Positions 28,460-39,200 of a stretch of DNA of 40,225 bases are shown piece by piece. The position numbers and the translations under genes were made by a program. Numbering within the stretch: position 1 is the stretch's first letter; each line of letters opens with the position of its first letter. This DNA is from Tritrichomonas foetus (taxonomy: Eukaryota > Parabasalia > Tritrichomonadida > Tritrichomonadidae). The notes below the pieces were generated by a model. That model was not told where the DNA came from. It searched no databases and saw only the letters and a program-made list of their open reading frames with translations. The stretch spans positions 144,037-184,261 of the forward strand of contig MLAK01000838.1 in the NCBI GenBank assembly GCA_001839685.1, given 5' to 3'.

Positions 28460-30008
28460 TTACTCTTTAAGTAAATTACTAATTAGCTGAACAACTTGAT
28501 CATTACCACTTCTTCTCGCACAATCTATTGGTGTAAGATGAAAAGTATTCAAAATTCCAGATGAATAAGTGATGAAAACCTTGAGATTGAAAAACAAATT
28601 TTATTTTCCACTTTAATATCAATCCCAGGATATCTAGTTAATATTTCAACAATATCATAAATCCCAAATTCGCATGCAATATGTAGTGGTGTATATTGTT
28701 TAGATATAAAAACACATATTGTAAAAGAAAAATAACTATTACTCACATCAAAAAACATTATTTTGAGCATTTACATCAACTTTATATTTTTCCAAGAGAA
28801 ATTGAACCATTTCTTTGTCGCTGCTCAAGCATGCAAAATGTAAATATGTATTTTGAAAGATTAATAAATTCCTCAATAATATTATCGCATGACTATAAAA
28901 TTTTGAATGTATTTTATCAGTTGAATTAAGATTAATATATCGTTTCTCGAAGAATAGTTTTATTATTTCTCGAAGACCAAAATCGAACGCAATAATAAGA
29001 GGAGTTTGATGAATTAATGTTAATAATGCCATTTATAGAATGAAGAAATTATGAATAATAACGAATTACCCGATTTTCTATATCATATTCAATATTAGGA
29101 TGATTTAATAGTAATTTAACAATTTCAATATGATTATATCTGCTTGCATGATGCAATGGTGTGTTGAAAGGATAAATGAAAATATTAAATGCAATATAAA
29201 TAAATAAATAATTTCGAGAAGAAACTGTATCTTTGGGATTAACATCAATACTAGGTTGTTTCAATATCATTTCAACAATTTCCTTATAACCTTTGATGCA
29301 TGCAAATTGCAATGCAGTTTCATAAAAAAAAACATGAATTCTATATCAATGTTAAAAAGACGATAAGGACCTAAAAAACAATATTACAAGCATTGATATC
29401 AATAGAGGGCTGTTTTAATAATAGCTCAACAATATTAGGATACCTAAACAAGCATGCAATCATAAATGGTGAAGTTTGAATATCCTTTATAAATTCCATA
29501 TGTCATTTTAGCAGTAACCATAAATATAAAAGACATACTGAATTTGGTGTATTTATATCATTTACCGATTTGGTTAGTAACATTTCTACAATTTCCTGAT
29601 TTCCAGATTTTACAGCTAAATATAAATTAGTCTCATCTAAATTTTAAAAAATACTAAGTGAAAAATAATGAATAACAAAGCTGAGATTTCCAAAAAACTT
29701 TTGTTTTCAATTGGCTATTTAAACTTGTTTGCTGTAAAAATAGCTTACATATTTGAGATTTTCCTTTATAACATGCTATGTGAAAAGGAGAATAATTAAT
29801 AAAAAAGTTCATTCCATCTGAGATATTTTAAAACTATCAATATTATTCTATACCTGCTTTTGCAAATTGATATTAATATTGGGTTGTCTTAATAAAAGCT
29901 CGATTATTTCATAATGAGAGTCATTTGTTGCTGCATGAAGTAATGTGCTGTAAATAAAAAAATAATTTGATATGAACACTAATAAAAACCATAAATAATA
30001 ATATAAAT
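28460..30008 (-). repeat. Ten ankyrin units alternating with ten short spacers
   Basis: Units (minus strand, each 93 bases except the last): 29946-29854, 29791-29699, 29631-29539, 29472-29380, 29318-29226, 29162-29070, 29005-28913, 28849-28757, 28692-28600 and 28534-28460. Typical cores are TPLHHASRYNHIEIVKLLL, TYLHFACLSSDKEMVQFLL and TPLHIACEFGIYDIVEIL. Unit starts are 155, 160, 159, 154, 156, 157, 156, 157 and 158 bases apart. Every spacer begins directly after the same codon, number 31 of the unit. Seven spacers begin GT and three begin AT. The spacers beginning at 29225 and 28912 are both 63 bases long and read through without a stop. Confidence 0.8.
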
Positions 30009-31226
30009 TTTACTTTGTCCATTAACATTAATACCATTTTGTTGAAGAACAAATTGACTTAACAGAAAAGAACATGAATATTGCTTAAGCATTATCAAGT
30101 TCATAATTAATCCAATATATTCTTTTCTTTTTTCTAAATCAGTTGTTGATGATAACAATTCATACACATATTGATAATTATGAGCTTTAATATATTCTTG
30201 AAAATAAGAGCTCCTGTTTATATTATTCCTAGAATTAAGAAGATAATCTGTTATAGTATTTCGATGATATTCAATTGATTTGTGTATATCTGAAATATCA
30301 AATTTATATTTAGATTCTTCTTCTAAAATATGAATAATTTCATAATTACCACCAATAATAGCATATTGTAATGACTCTTTTTGAATTTCGGCTTTTTGAA
30401 GCCATAAGAACCGGAAAATATTTATAGATCCAAAAGCCATTGCATATTCAATTAAACTCAAGCCGGAGTTCTCAGCATTTTGTCTTGTATTAGATTTATA
30501 TGCATTAATAATATCTATATTAAATTCAAATGGTGATAGTTCAAGTTTAGCATTATAATCAAATTCTTTAAGAGTTGAAGAATTTGCAATGTATGAAATA
30601 AATTCTTTAAGATCGTCTGATATAATGTGTACTGCCAGAGCATCATTTGAATGTCCAGCATACCTTGCCCATTCATATAATTCCTCTTTATCTGAATAAT
30701 ATTTTTTAATATCATCGTCTATATTAATATATTTTTGGAGAAGTGATTTGAACAAAAATTCATCTCCTTTTTGTGTTTCTGGTAAGAAAAATTCAAAGAA
30801 ATATTTTCCTTGATTTTTTAAGCGAATTTCATTTAAGAGTAGAGAAATATCAATAACATTTTTGTGAAGAAGAAAAAGTAATAAAACTTTGCTTTTCATA
30901 AATATAGAAAAAATTGTGGATTGATTAATTTTATTCTTTAAATCATGATACTTTATTAATTTTTTCAGAATTTTTCGTAAAATAGTTGGAGAATATTGGT
31001 TCATTGACCTAATTAAGGAAGCATGGGCTATAAGATTAAGAATTCCTTCATAAATTGCGAAATTTGATTGAATATCTTTTTCGTCTAAAAATTGATATAC
31101 ATTTTTTAATCTTTCATTTTTCAAAACAGTATCAGAACAATCTAATGAATAGAATAAATGACTTTGGAATTCTGCTAGTATTTTCAGCTGCTCTTCAAAT
31201 TCATCAAAACCTAAAATTTCATCCAT
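28460..31226 (-). CDS. DUF3447/ankyrin-repeat gene with interrupted ankyrin units
   Basis: From the ATG at 31226 the frame is open for 415 codons. The first 406 or so are a helical domain of the DUF3447 type that precedes ankyrin repeats in many trichomonad proteins, ending NGINVNGQS at the start of the repeats. Downstream, ten ankyrin units follow on the same strand, the last ending in a natural stop (SNLLKE, TAA at 28460). Each unit is open over its 31 codons, but between units 61-67 bases intervene, with stops or frame changes in eight of ten cases. The gene is therefore either expressed by removal of short introns or a pseudogene. TCAAATGG lies at the start codon. The family proteins are thought to mediate protein binding; the partner is unknown. 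Confidence 0.6.
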
Positions 31227-31399
31227 TTGATACAGTAGATAAATAAAAAAACTGTCGGTTTGCTTTCAAAATAATCATTTAACTTTTTGAAAATAACATT
31301 GTTGTAAAATATTTTTATACAAAAAGTTGTTTTGAAAAGGCGTTCAATTTTTTTCATTTCAAAATCATTGCAAAACTCATCAAAAAATTGATCAAATCA
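31227..31399. other. Upstream region of the ankyrin gene
   Basis: AT-rich sequence between the ankyrin start and the left border of the transposon candidate. It ends in one copy (31389-31399) of the 11-bp direct repeat. Nothing else is seen. Confidence 0.4.
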
Positions 31400-32493
31400 G
31401 ATGTATACAAACTAACTAGCTCTAGATGTAGAAGACNATTGAGAAATCTAAATGAATAATTGTTGATATTATTGTCATCTAAAAAATATTTAATTGTAAT
31501 CCTATTAATAATATATAAATATTATAATTTAAAAATCAAGATACAGAGAAAACCAAATCCAAAAAAAAATTGTGAGAAAAAAATAAACCCAACAGAAATT
31601 TCTGAGAATTATAGAGATAAAAAGTGATTTTATAGCATTAATATCTTGATTATTTCTTATCATAAATCGTGCTTTTTATTATCATATGGCCCTCCATCGA
31701 AAATTATAATGTTTTCCAAAATACAAAAATGAAGTATAAAAAAAATATTAATAATTTTGATATAAATAAAAAAAATTTAGGCATCAATGAGAAGATTACG
31801 AATGTTTTGCCATCTAAATGGCGAGTCATCAGAAAATTCACTTGGCATCGAGTCTGGAAAAAAACATATTGGATTCCATTTTTCTTGATTTGGTCTTTCA
31901 ATCGTTGTATCTGTATCCCTGCTTGAGAATGTGCTGTTGAGGACTGCCAGTCTATTTTCTTCATATACTAAAATTTTATGACAGAAAAGATTTCAATACA
32001 TTCATATTTGTCAAATGGAAATTGAATTAATTCAACATCACTGAGTTAAAACTATCAAAATTTTCGCGATTTTTAATTAAAAATCGATAGAAGAAGTGTA
32101 AATAGAATTATGGGAAGCAGTATTATAATCTTTGTGATTCTTGGAAAAAAAGCTTCTCACAATTTTTTTTTAGGCTTCCTCCAAAATCGCTCTTTTTTCG
32201 GTTTAATTGTTGCAAAATTTCAAAACTATGAATAAATATGGCTCATAACTATAAAAAATAGATTTAACAATTGACTGAAAGCTGTTCACCCGAAAACTGA
32301 AACAATAGCTTCTTCAGAATCATTTTCGAAATATTTTTGAATTGGGCCATTTGCGAAGTTTGCGATAAGGGAAATTTTCGTCATTCTTTTAGCTATTTGG
32401 GTTTTGATTTTTGACTGATGGTATTAAGTAATACTGATGATAAGGATCATTTTAGTGATTTCGTACGTTAAGACTATTTGGTTTGTATACATC
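31400..32493. mobile_element. Candidate Mutator-like element with 13-bp TIRs and 11-bp target duplication
   Basis: The segment begins GATGTATACAAAC and ends with its exact reverse complement (32481-32493). It is flanked on both sides by TGATCAAATCA in direct orientation (31389-31399 and 32494-32504). The inverted repeat continues inward imperfectly for about eight bases. Terminal inverted repeats flanked by a 9-11-bp target duplication are typical of Mutator-like elements, which are known in trichomonads. No transposase is recognisable, so this would be a non-autonomous or decayed copy of 1094 bp. One ambiguous base is at 31437. The class assignment is inference from the duplication length. 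Confidence 0.55.
31777..32384 (-). pseudogene. Decayed reading frame inside the transposon candidate
   Basis: From an ATG at 32384 one minus-strand frame keeps a protein-like composition to about 31960 despite several stops: a start of 32 codons (MTKISLIANFANGPIQKYF), a basic patch before a hydrophobic segment (IIILLPIILFTLLLSIF, membrane-like), and SDVELIQFPFDKYECIEIF. A one-base frame change near 31963 then leads into VYEENRLAVLNSTFSSRD and on to FRWQNIRNLLIDA, ending at TAA 31779-31777. One stop (TGA within KKKL-EAFF) looks like a changed Trp codon. I recognise no family. It may be cargo of the element or an older gene relic. Confidence 0.4.
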
Positions 32494-32504
32494 TGATCAA
32501 ATCA

Positions 32505-32558
32505 ATTAACCTAATAAATTGACCGAATTTAATCCCAAAAAAATTTGCACAAAACTTG
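32505..32558. other. Short leader of the CARMIL-like gene
   Basis: This stretch between the right direct repeat and the LRR gene start is only 54 bases. If the transposon candidate is real, it sits almost at the promoter of that gene. Confidence 0.35.
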
Positions 32559-34862
32559 ATGATGCTTTCTGTCAATGAAGATCTTTTAAATATGATCAAA
32601 GATTGCTACCCAAGTTTTGAAGCTGACCATGCTAATTGCGTACAAATGATAACCAAAGTAAATCGACATGGAGCACATGATGAAAGAATTCTCGCTTTAA
32701 CAGACTACAACGCTTATCTTTTTACGCCAAGTTTACTTAAGCGGTCAGCTAGAATCTCTCGCTATTTCAGATGGGACACTTTATTGGCAATTCGCACCGA
32801 GTCAATTTTATCATTTCAATTAGTCTTCAAAGATGGAACCATGACTTTAATCGATCAAAATTCTGTCCAGCTTGTTGTTTCAGTTGCAACCCACATCAGC
32901 AACATTTTATTAAAGCACGAATGGCCCAAATTCGAATTCGATCCCGAATATTTAGACGGATATAAACAATCGAGCGATGCAATGATAAAAAGAATGATGT
33001 TCAAATCATACGTTGCTGGAACGGAATTACCGGAAGGTTTGATTAAAGAGATGAAAATATTAAATAGCAAAATTATAAAAATGAATGAAAATATACCAAT
33101 TCCATTTTATCTTAAAAGGTTTATTGAATTTTATCCATATACCGAATTCATCCTTGCTGCAATTGAAGTATGCCCTCAAATCAAACGACTTATTGTTCCA
33201 TATAAGCCGAAACAGCCATACTGGGAATTTTTAGCAAACTTTTTAAGAACTAACCGTACAATCACCAGTTTGGAAATATATGATGATCCTAATCATCCCA
33301 AATTTAAAGATTTTTATGAATCATTTGCTATAAACCCGAATAATCAAATTGATGATATATCTTTTAATAATGGAAAATTCAATCAAATGTTTGTTGTAAA
33401 TTTAGCAATTATTCTTGAATCAAAATGTTTTCATAGACTCATTTTAAATAATGGTGTAACTGCTGATGGTTTCCAAATTATGGCAAGTATGATGCCAAAT
33501 GTAAAAGGATTCAAATCGTTGGTTGCATTTCAGCTTTCACAATGTCGAAGTATTCAGCCGAATACAATCATTTCAAATTTGCCACAATTGACTGTTTTAC
33601 GTTTGGAAGATTGTAACATTGAAGTTGCTGATGTATTTATCGCCCTAAATGATCTGCCTGAATCGCATATTCGTGAACTTAATTTAGGAAAAAATCGTCT
33701 CACTGTCAGTTTGGATTCAAATTTGAAACTTCCCAAAGATTTAAAGATATTAAATCTTGATAATTTAACCATAGAAAATAATGCGCTTTTATTCTTAATT
33801 TATTTATTATCTCAAGAAATTTCCAGAGAAAATAAACTCATTCTTTCAATATGTCGATTGAAAATGAGCAATGAACAATGGGACGAATTGAATACATATT
33901 TATATTCAATCTATATTTTGATGAATACTTTATTATTTGACCAAAACCGTATAGGTAATGGTTTTATCACATTTTTTGAAAAATGCAACCTCCAAAAACT
34001 CTCGGTGAAAGGTTGTTTAGCAACTGGTGATCCAATTCTCACCAGCTTCACCACTTCTATTCAAAAAAATACCACAATTAAAGAATTAAACATCGGTGGT
34101 GCAGAAGGCTGCTTTTTGGGCGATTCATTGCCCAATTTGTTGAATGTAATCATTGAAAATCAAAGTATTACTTCACTAGACATTTCCGGAAATATGACTG
34201 GTATTACAATTTATGATTCTGTTTTAAACTTACTTGAAAAGAACCCACGAATTAAAGAAATTTCACTTGATGGAAACAATCATACAAATGGTGATGCAAT
34301 TAAACAATTTTACTCAAATGTTCGTCAATTCAAACGTCGCGTCTTTGTTCAAACACCGATAAATGATATCACTGCAATGAAAAATGCAAAATTATTAAAC
34401 GAAAGAGACATCAATGAATTATGGGTAATTATTAAACAATTCCAAAATAATCGAGATTGCAAAGCCATCAATAATTCACAGGGCAGACCTTTTTCTTTTA
34501 ACTCATCTGTGATACCGAACCCATTAACTGCACCATCAAGTACAAATATCAAATTGAATAAAAAAGTTCGATTTAATCCTAACTCTAATCAAAATCAACC
34601 ATCAAATAATCATCATAACATGGCAGCGAATGAAAGGCGAGCTTTGCCAGTATTTGATGAGCGTGAAAAGCAACTTGATCCAGAAATCCCCCCAGAAGTT
34701 CACGCATTAAATGATCGCGTGAATGAAGAATATGTGAATGACCAGCAGTGGATTTCAATTATCGATGATGTCCCTGAGCATGACCTCGAAACCGTGTATC
34801 TTGATTTTTATAATCAATACCTTTTTGAAAATTTGTTAAATGAAATTCGAATGACTCAATAA
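32559..34862 (+). CDS. CARMIL-like leucine-rich-repeat protein
   Basis: The 767-residue protein begins with a PH-like region (about 20-115: ILALTDYNAYLFTP, RYFRWDTLLAIRTES, FQLVFKDGTMTLID) and a helical linker, followed by a long ribonuclease-inhibitor-type LRR array (about 180-610), with clear units such as LTVLRLEDCNIEVADVFIAL, IRELNLGKNRLTV and ITSLDISGNMTGITIYDSV. The C-terminal 150 residues are polar, Asn/Pro-rich and end in a helix. This order, PH-like then LRR then flexible tail, is that of CARMIL proteins, which regulate actin capping protein; a CPI motif is not obvious. The open frame begins at a TTG; ATGs at 32559 and 32562 are adjacent and either could be used. Confidence 0.75.
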   Translation: MMLSVNEDLLNMIKDCYPSFEADHANCVQMITKVNRHGAHDERILALTDYNAYLFTPSLLKRSARISRYFRWDTLLAIRTESILSFQLVFKDGTMTLIDQNSVQLVVSVATHISNILLKHEWPKFEFDPEYLDGYKQSSDAMIKRMMFKSYVAGTELPEGLIKEMKILNSKIIKMNENIPIPFYLKRFIEFYPYTEFILAAIEVCPQIKRLIVPYKPKQPYWEFLANFLRTNRTITSLEIYDDPNHPKFKDFYESFAINPNNQIDDISFNNGKFNQMFVVNLAIILESKCFHRLILNNGVTADGFQIMASMMPNVKGFKSLVAFQLSQCRSIQPNTIISNLPQLTVLRLEDCNIEVADVFIALNDLPESHIRELNLGKNRLTVSLDSNLKLPKDLKILNLDNLTIENNALLFLIYLLSQEISRENKLILSICRLKMSNEQWDELNTYLYSIYILMNTLLFDQNRIGNGFITFFEKCNLQKLSVKGCLATGDPILTSFTTSIQKNTTIKELNIGGAEGCFLGDSLPNLLNVIIENQSITSLDISGNMTGITIYDSVLNLLEKNPRIKEISLDGNNHTNGDAIKQFYSNVRQFKRRVFVQTPINDITAMKNAKLLNERDINELWVIIKQFQNNRDCKAINNSQGRPFSFNSSVIPNPLTAPSSTNIKLNKKVRFNPNSNQNQPSNNHHNMAANERRALPVFDEREKQLDPEIPPEVHALNDRVNEEYVNDQQWISIIDDVPEHDLETVYLDFYNQYLFENLLNEIRMTQ

Positions 34863-35055
34863 AATATAGTTTGCGTTGATTTATCTCTTTCTCTTTTTCT
34901 CTATCGTCCTCTTTTTCTATCTATCTTTCTTTTTTCTATCTATTATGTTTTGCTTTCTCAAGATAATGTTTTCTTCCAATTATGTAAAACCAACAATGAT
35001 ATCATATGAATTCACAAGAATATGGTTATATTAACAAATTTTTATATCACATTTC
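34863..35055. other. Pyrimidine-rich intergenic region with initiator motif
   Basis: The 193-base gap starts with a strand-biased CT-rich tract after the LRR stop codon (TAAA overlaps the stop and may act as the trichomonad polyadenylation signal). TCACAT at 35047-35052 lies 3 bases before the next ATG and fits the initiator. Confidence 0.4.
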
Positions 35056-35859
35056 ATGGAAATCACCCCAAATCTTTCTTTTGGAGAACACTGGGAAGAA
35101 GGAATTGAGGTACAACACCGTGTTAACTCTTTTGTTTACTGGCGTAAAAAGCTAAACAGAGAAATTTACCGCGCTTTGACACTCAGAGACAGGAAATCGC
35201 TATCAGATCTCGTTAAATATAGTGTATTGCTTCGTGACATCCATCGAGAAACGTATATTTCATCAAGATCAATCACTTCTCTTTTCACAGTTGTTGCTAT
35301 GATTACTCCGCACGAGAATTCATTCAAAGAATTGTTCAACGAGTATCTTTCGCGCCTCCCGAAAATTCCAAAAACTCAGCAATGCCGAATACTGCTTGGA
35401 TCGATATGCGGGAAGTTTGATTACAAGAAAATTTTTCAGGACCAATTATCTGAAATGACGAGTAAATCGGCCACAAATTTTGCAATTGAAGACATTTCTG
35501 ATCTTCGTATTGCCGGCCTATTGCTTCGCGAAGTTGACGAGCACATTCACCAAAAATTAAAACTTTTTCGAATTGATCCAACAATTGACCTTCCACTTTC
35601 GCAGCTGCTTCCACACTTTGAGATTAATGACTGGGTTCATTTAGTGAACCGAGTCGACATTCTCACAACTGATTTTGAATCGTGGAAATGCTTGGATTCA
35701 TTTTTGCAATCAGAAATTCTCGCAGACAACGTTTTAGACGAAATTAGAAATTACACAATGAGCTACTGGCCAAGCTTCCATGCCTCCATCGAAGTGCCAG
35801 ATGTAGTGAAAGAGCATCGTGATAGCGTGTTTTCTATTCTGAATCTGGATCTGATCTAA
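35056..35859 (+). CDS. Unrecognised helical protein, 267 residues
   Basis: No family is recognised. The protein is predicted helical throughout with no signal peptide or membrane segment. Features are an N-terminal WRKKLNREIYRALTLRDRK basic helix, a central region with IPKTQQCRILLGSICG and an acidic, Trp-containing C-terminal third (INDWVHLVNRVDILTTDF, YTMSYWPSFHASIEV). Codon use is richer in G/C than in surrounding intergenic DNA and the frame is uninterrupted, so the gene is real. TCACAT just before the ATG supports this start. Confidence 0.7.
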   Translation: MEITPNLSFGEHWEEGIEVQHRVNSFVYWRKKLNREIYRALTLRDRKSLSDLVKYSVLLRDIHRETYISSRSITSLFTVVAMITPHENSFKELFNEYLSRLPKIPKTQQCRILLGSICGKFDYKKIFQDQLSEMTSKSATNFAIEDISDLRIAGLLLREVDEHIHQKLKLFRIDPTIDLPLSQLLPHFEINDWVHLVNRVDILTTDFESWKCLDSFLQSEILADNVLDEIRNYTMSYWPSFHASIEVPDVVKEHRDSVFSILNLDLI

Positions 35860-36298
35860 TGGATTTTGTTTTTTATAATTAAACTTTATATTAGATTTTT
35901 TAACTCGTTGTAGAATATCTTAATAGAAAGAATATTTTTATAGAAAGAATATATTTATAGAAAGAATATATTTATAGAAAGAATATCTTTATAGAAAGAA
36001 TATCTTTATAGAAAGAATATCTTTATAGAAAGAATATATTTATAGAAAGAATATCTTTATAGAAAGAATATCTTTATAGAAGGAATATCTTTATAGAAAG
36101 AATATCTTTATAGAAGGAATATCTTTATAGAAGGAATATCTTTATAGAAGGAATATCTTTATAGAAAACATTGATCCAGACTTGATAAGTAATTACTCTA
36201 TGTAGTCTTTCTTAAATAATAAACAAAAATGGCAAAAATTGGAATTATAAAGCAAAAGTATTTATGAACAGTATAATTTAATAAATATAAATATAATT
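35860..36298. other. Convergent intergenic region dominated by a minisatellite
   Basis: Between two converging genes, most of this 439-base gap is the 17-bp tandem array annotated separately. The remainder is AT-rich and featureless. Confidence 0.6.
35911..36168 (+). repeat. 17-bp minisatellite, about 15 copies
   Basis: The unit is TAGAAAGAATATCTTTA. Fifteen TAG positions at exact 17-base spacing run from 35924 to 36162, and a partial degenerate unit precedes them. Variants differ at two places: AAAG or AAGG after TAG, and ATCTTT or ATATTT. The AAGG variant is confined to the right part of the array, suggesting spread by local unit duplication. Lengths do not vary, so the array is probably young. 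Confidence 0.95.
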
Positions 36299-39200
36299 TT
36301 AATCTTGGTCAGCAACAATTTCCATAAAAACTTCATACAATTGTTTGTTATGCTTCTTAAAGCTTTGTTGAACTCCAGCCCATGTTCGAGTATGGCCTTT
36401 GATATTAGTAGCAAGAATTCTAAATATATCCATCTGAATAATTTCATCATTCTCCATTAATATTTCTAACATTTCCGCAATATGTGTTGAATCCAAAAGA
36501 TTATCTATTCCATCGCTATAAAAAGTTAGTACAGCAAACAATCTGATTAGTGATTCGGCAAATTTCCAATTTTTCATTGACACATATTTAAATAGACGCG
36601 AAACAAATGTTTTAACTTTCTTCTTTCTATATATAACTCTTCTGATTACATCAGAGTGCAAAATACAGGCAAGCAATTGAATGACTTGAGGTGTTTGAAT
36701 ATGAACACTATTAAAGGCTTCCAGAAGAAGTTTCAATAAAGATCCTGTACCTATTTCTGTTGCATACATGGTTTCAATTTCAACATTTCGAGAAGTTAAA
36801 CAAAGGAAGAAATGAAGAACTTCACTTGTTGGTTGGAATATATCTATTAAAGTATCAAGTTGCCAGCTCTTTACTAGAGCTAATTGTCCCTCTTTAAATC
36901 CAAATACAAATTCAGCTGCTGTTAGAATGACACAGTTAAAATGAACTTTATTTTCTCTAGAAACTGTAAGTTCAGAATATAACAGGTCTGGAAATCCATT
37001 TTCTAATGCTATTTCTTTGGCATCGGTTGATGCATTAAATATCTGTGGAAGAATAGTATGTAGTGCAGAAGAACAGCATGAAGCCTCTAAAAATGATTGA
37101 TATAAGTTAATTAATATTTTAACTGAGCAGGATGGGAAAGGAATTCCAGCAAGAAGAAGGTGATTGATACAAACAAATGCCAAATTCAAATCACAGTCAT
37201 AGGCAAAAGTGGAACAAATGATTTGGTGAATATCTGATGTGAAATAATTGAGAGATTTGTCTGGAGTTGTAGCTAAAACTTGAAGGACATTATCAGTGTA
37301 TTGTTTAATTGGAAGAAGTTCAGATAAAGCTACAGCAATTTTGGCGTCATCAAAATCAATTCCAAGTAAACATTGGAGAGCACAATTTACGTATAATGGT
37401 GGGCATTTAGAATCTAAAAATGATAATATGAATTCATTGGCCTTTGAAACTTGAGCTCGAATTGAGGGAATTTGTAACATCTTTAGCAATTGCAATGAGA
37501 AAATGGTCTCACCAGTAGATGTATGATACAAAGCAGCTAAGTTGTCTGATGGTGGTGGATTTGTTCTGCAATAATCTGTGAAAAGCTCGAGTGCAGCTGC
37601 TCTTGCACAAATTGCTTCAGTTTCTTGTGATGCAACAGAAAGAGCTAAGGCAGCTGATTCAGAATTAGGTATAGCAGTATGAAATCCGAATGATTTGGTG
37701 ATTGCATCAGAACTTTCTGCAAATTTTAGAGAGAGATCACTTTTTTCTTTCAATAGTAATAAAGCACTAAGTTGTCTCTTCACATTAATTGGTAATCTTT
37801 CTTCTTCAAGATATTTAATTAAGGTTTCGAGTTTTTCAAAATCGATATTATTGACTTCTTTCTTGAATCTCATTGCAGTAACAACCAATGATAATGCTGT
37901 TCTACAGTACTTTGGATCAACAATGTATTCACAGATGTTCTCTGGAAGTTTACACTCGCCTCCATATTCAATTAAAACTTGAGCAAGCTTCATTGCACCC
38001 ATAGGCATTTCATTCATATACTTTTCACAAATTGATGATGCAGCAGTTGATGCCCTTTTAGCATCTAATACGGAAAGTAATAGGAAAGTTAAAAACTTCT
38101 TAGGAGGACATGAAGTTGCTAATTTAGCTGCTGCACTGTCTTCAGCATCGATGTGAGTCAAAATATCACTACCCAATCTCTTATTACAGACAATAAACTT
38201 ATAGAATTTATGCTTAAAGAAGATATCATTGATAGGACGATTTTGAATTATTTTGGTGTCAATCCATTCTTTCACAATCTTTGATAAAGGGAATTCTTTA
38301 ACTGGTTGGTATGATGATGGTCTATAGACACCACCACTTCCTTTGATGATAAATTGATCTTCCAAAAACAGAGGAATTCGTAGTAAGTTTGCTCCATCAC
38401 TTTCTACATATAATAATGATGCGAAAACCGCACGTGTAAGAATAGGAAGCAAATGAAGTGCATTTTTATCATTGATTGTTTGAACAAGGTGAAACAGTTT
38501 TTTATGATCATTAATTTTGAAGTTTCCATCTCTGATGGCAAGTGCATGCATTAACTCTGGGAAGTCTTCATATGATAATGTGTACAATGATGGCAAAATA
38601 GATCTAACGTCGCAATATGGATCAAGAAGCATTTCTGCAAGGCTCTTAGATGATACTTGTTTAATATCAAGTGGTTGCTCTGGAGATAAAATGATTTCTA
38701 AAAGATTATTAGCAATTTGGCTTTCTGTTACAGGTGATTGTTTCTTTAAGTTCTTCATAAACTTTTCCACGTAGAAATCATTTTGTGGCTGCTTTAATAC
38801 ATCAGGAAAGGTACTGACTTGAAGTGTTGCTTGTAAAACTTTCTTAATTGTATCGCGGACCCAGTCTTCTTTATGATATAAGAATCTTATGCATGAACAG
38901 ATATATGTGAAATTATCAGTACCTTCAATTATATCAACAATAGCATTAAAAATGGCTCCATTTTTCTCCATTGGAATACATTGCACGTATGCTAATAACT
39001 GATCTGGCAGTGGTGGTTCGATCAATGTTGGTAGCTTCATAGAAAGTAAAGCTAAAGCATATTCTTTAACTTCTGGATCAAAAATTCCATGATGAAGTAA
39101 TGATTCAAGGAATGGATGAATATCCAATTTCTTTTCAAGAGCATACTTATAAAATGTTTTCCTAACTTGTGGATTAGGATGAGTAACAAATACATCAGGT

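Noticed and set aside
28460..30008. Ciliate-like internal eliminated sequences as an explanation for the ankyrin spacers
   Set aside because: The spacers are not bounded by TA repeats, and the genetic code and intron signals point to a parabasalid, which has no known genome-wide excision.
31669..31926. Plus-strand open frame inside the transposon candidate
   Set aside because: The opposite strand has the better protein-like composition; this frame is AT-driven with no recognisable domain.
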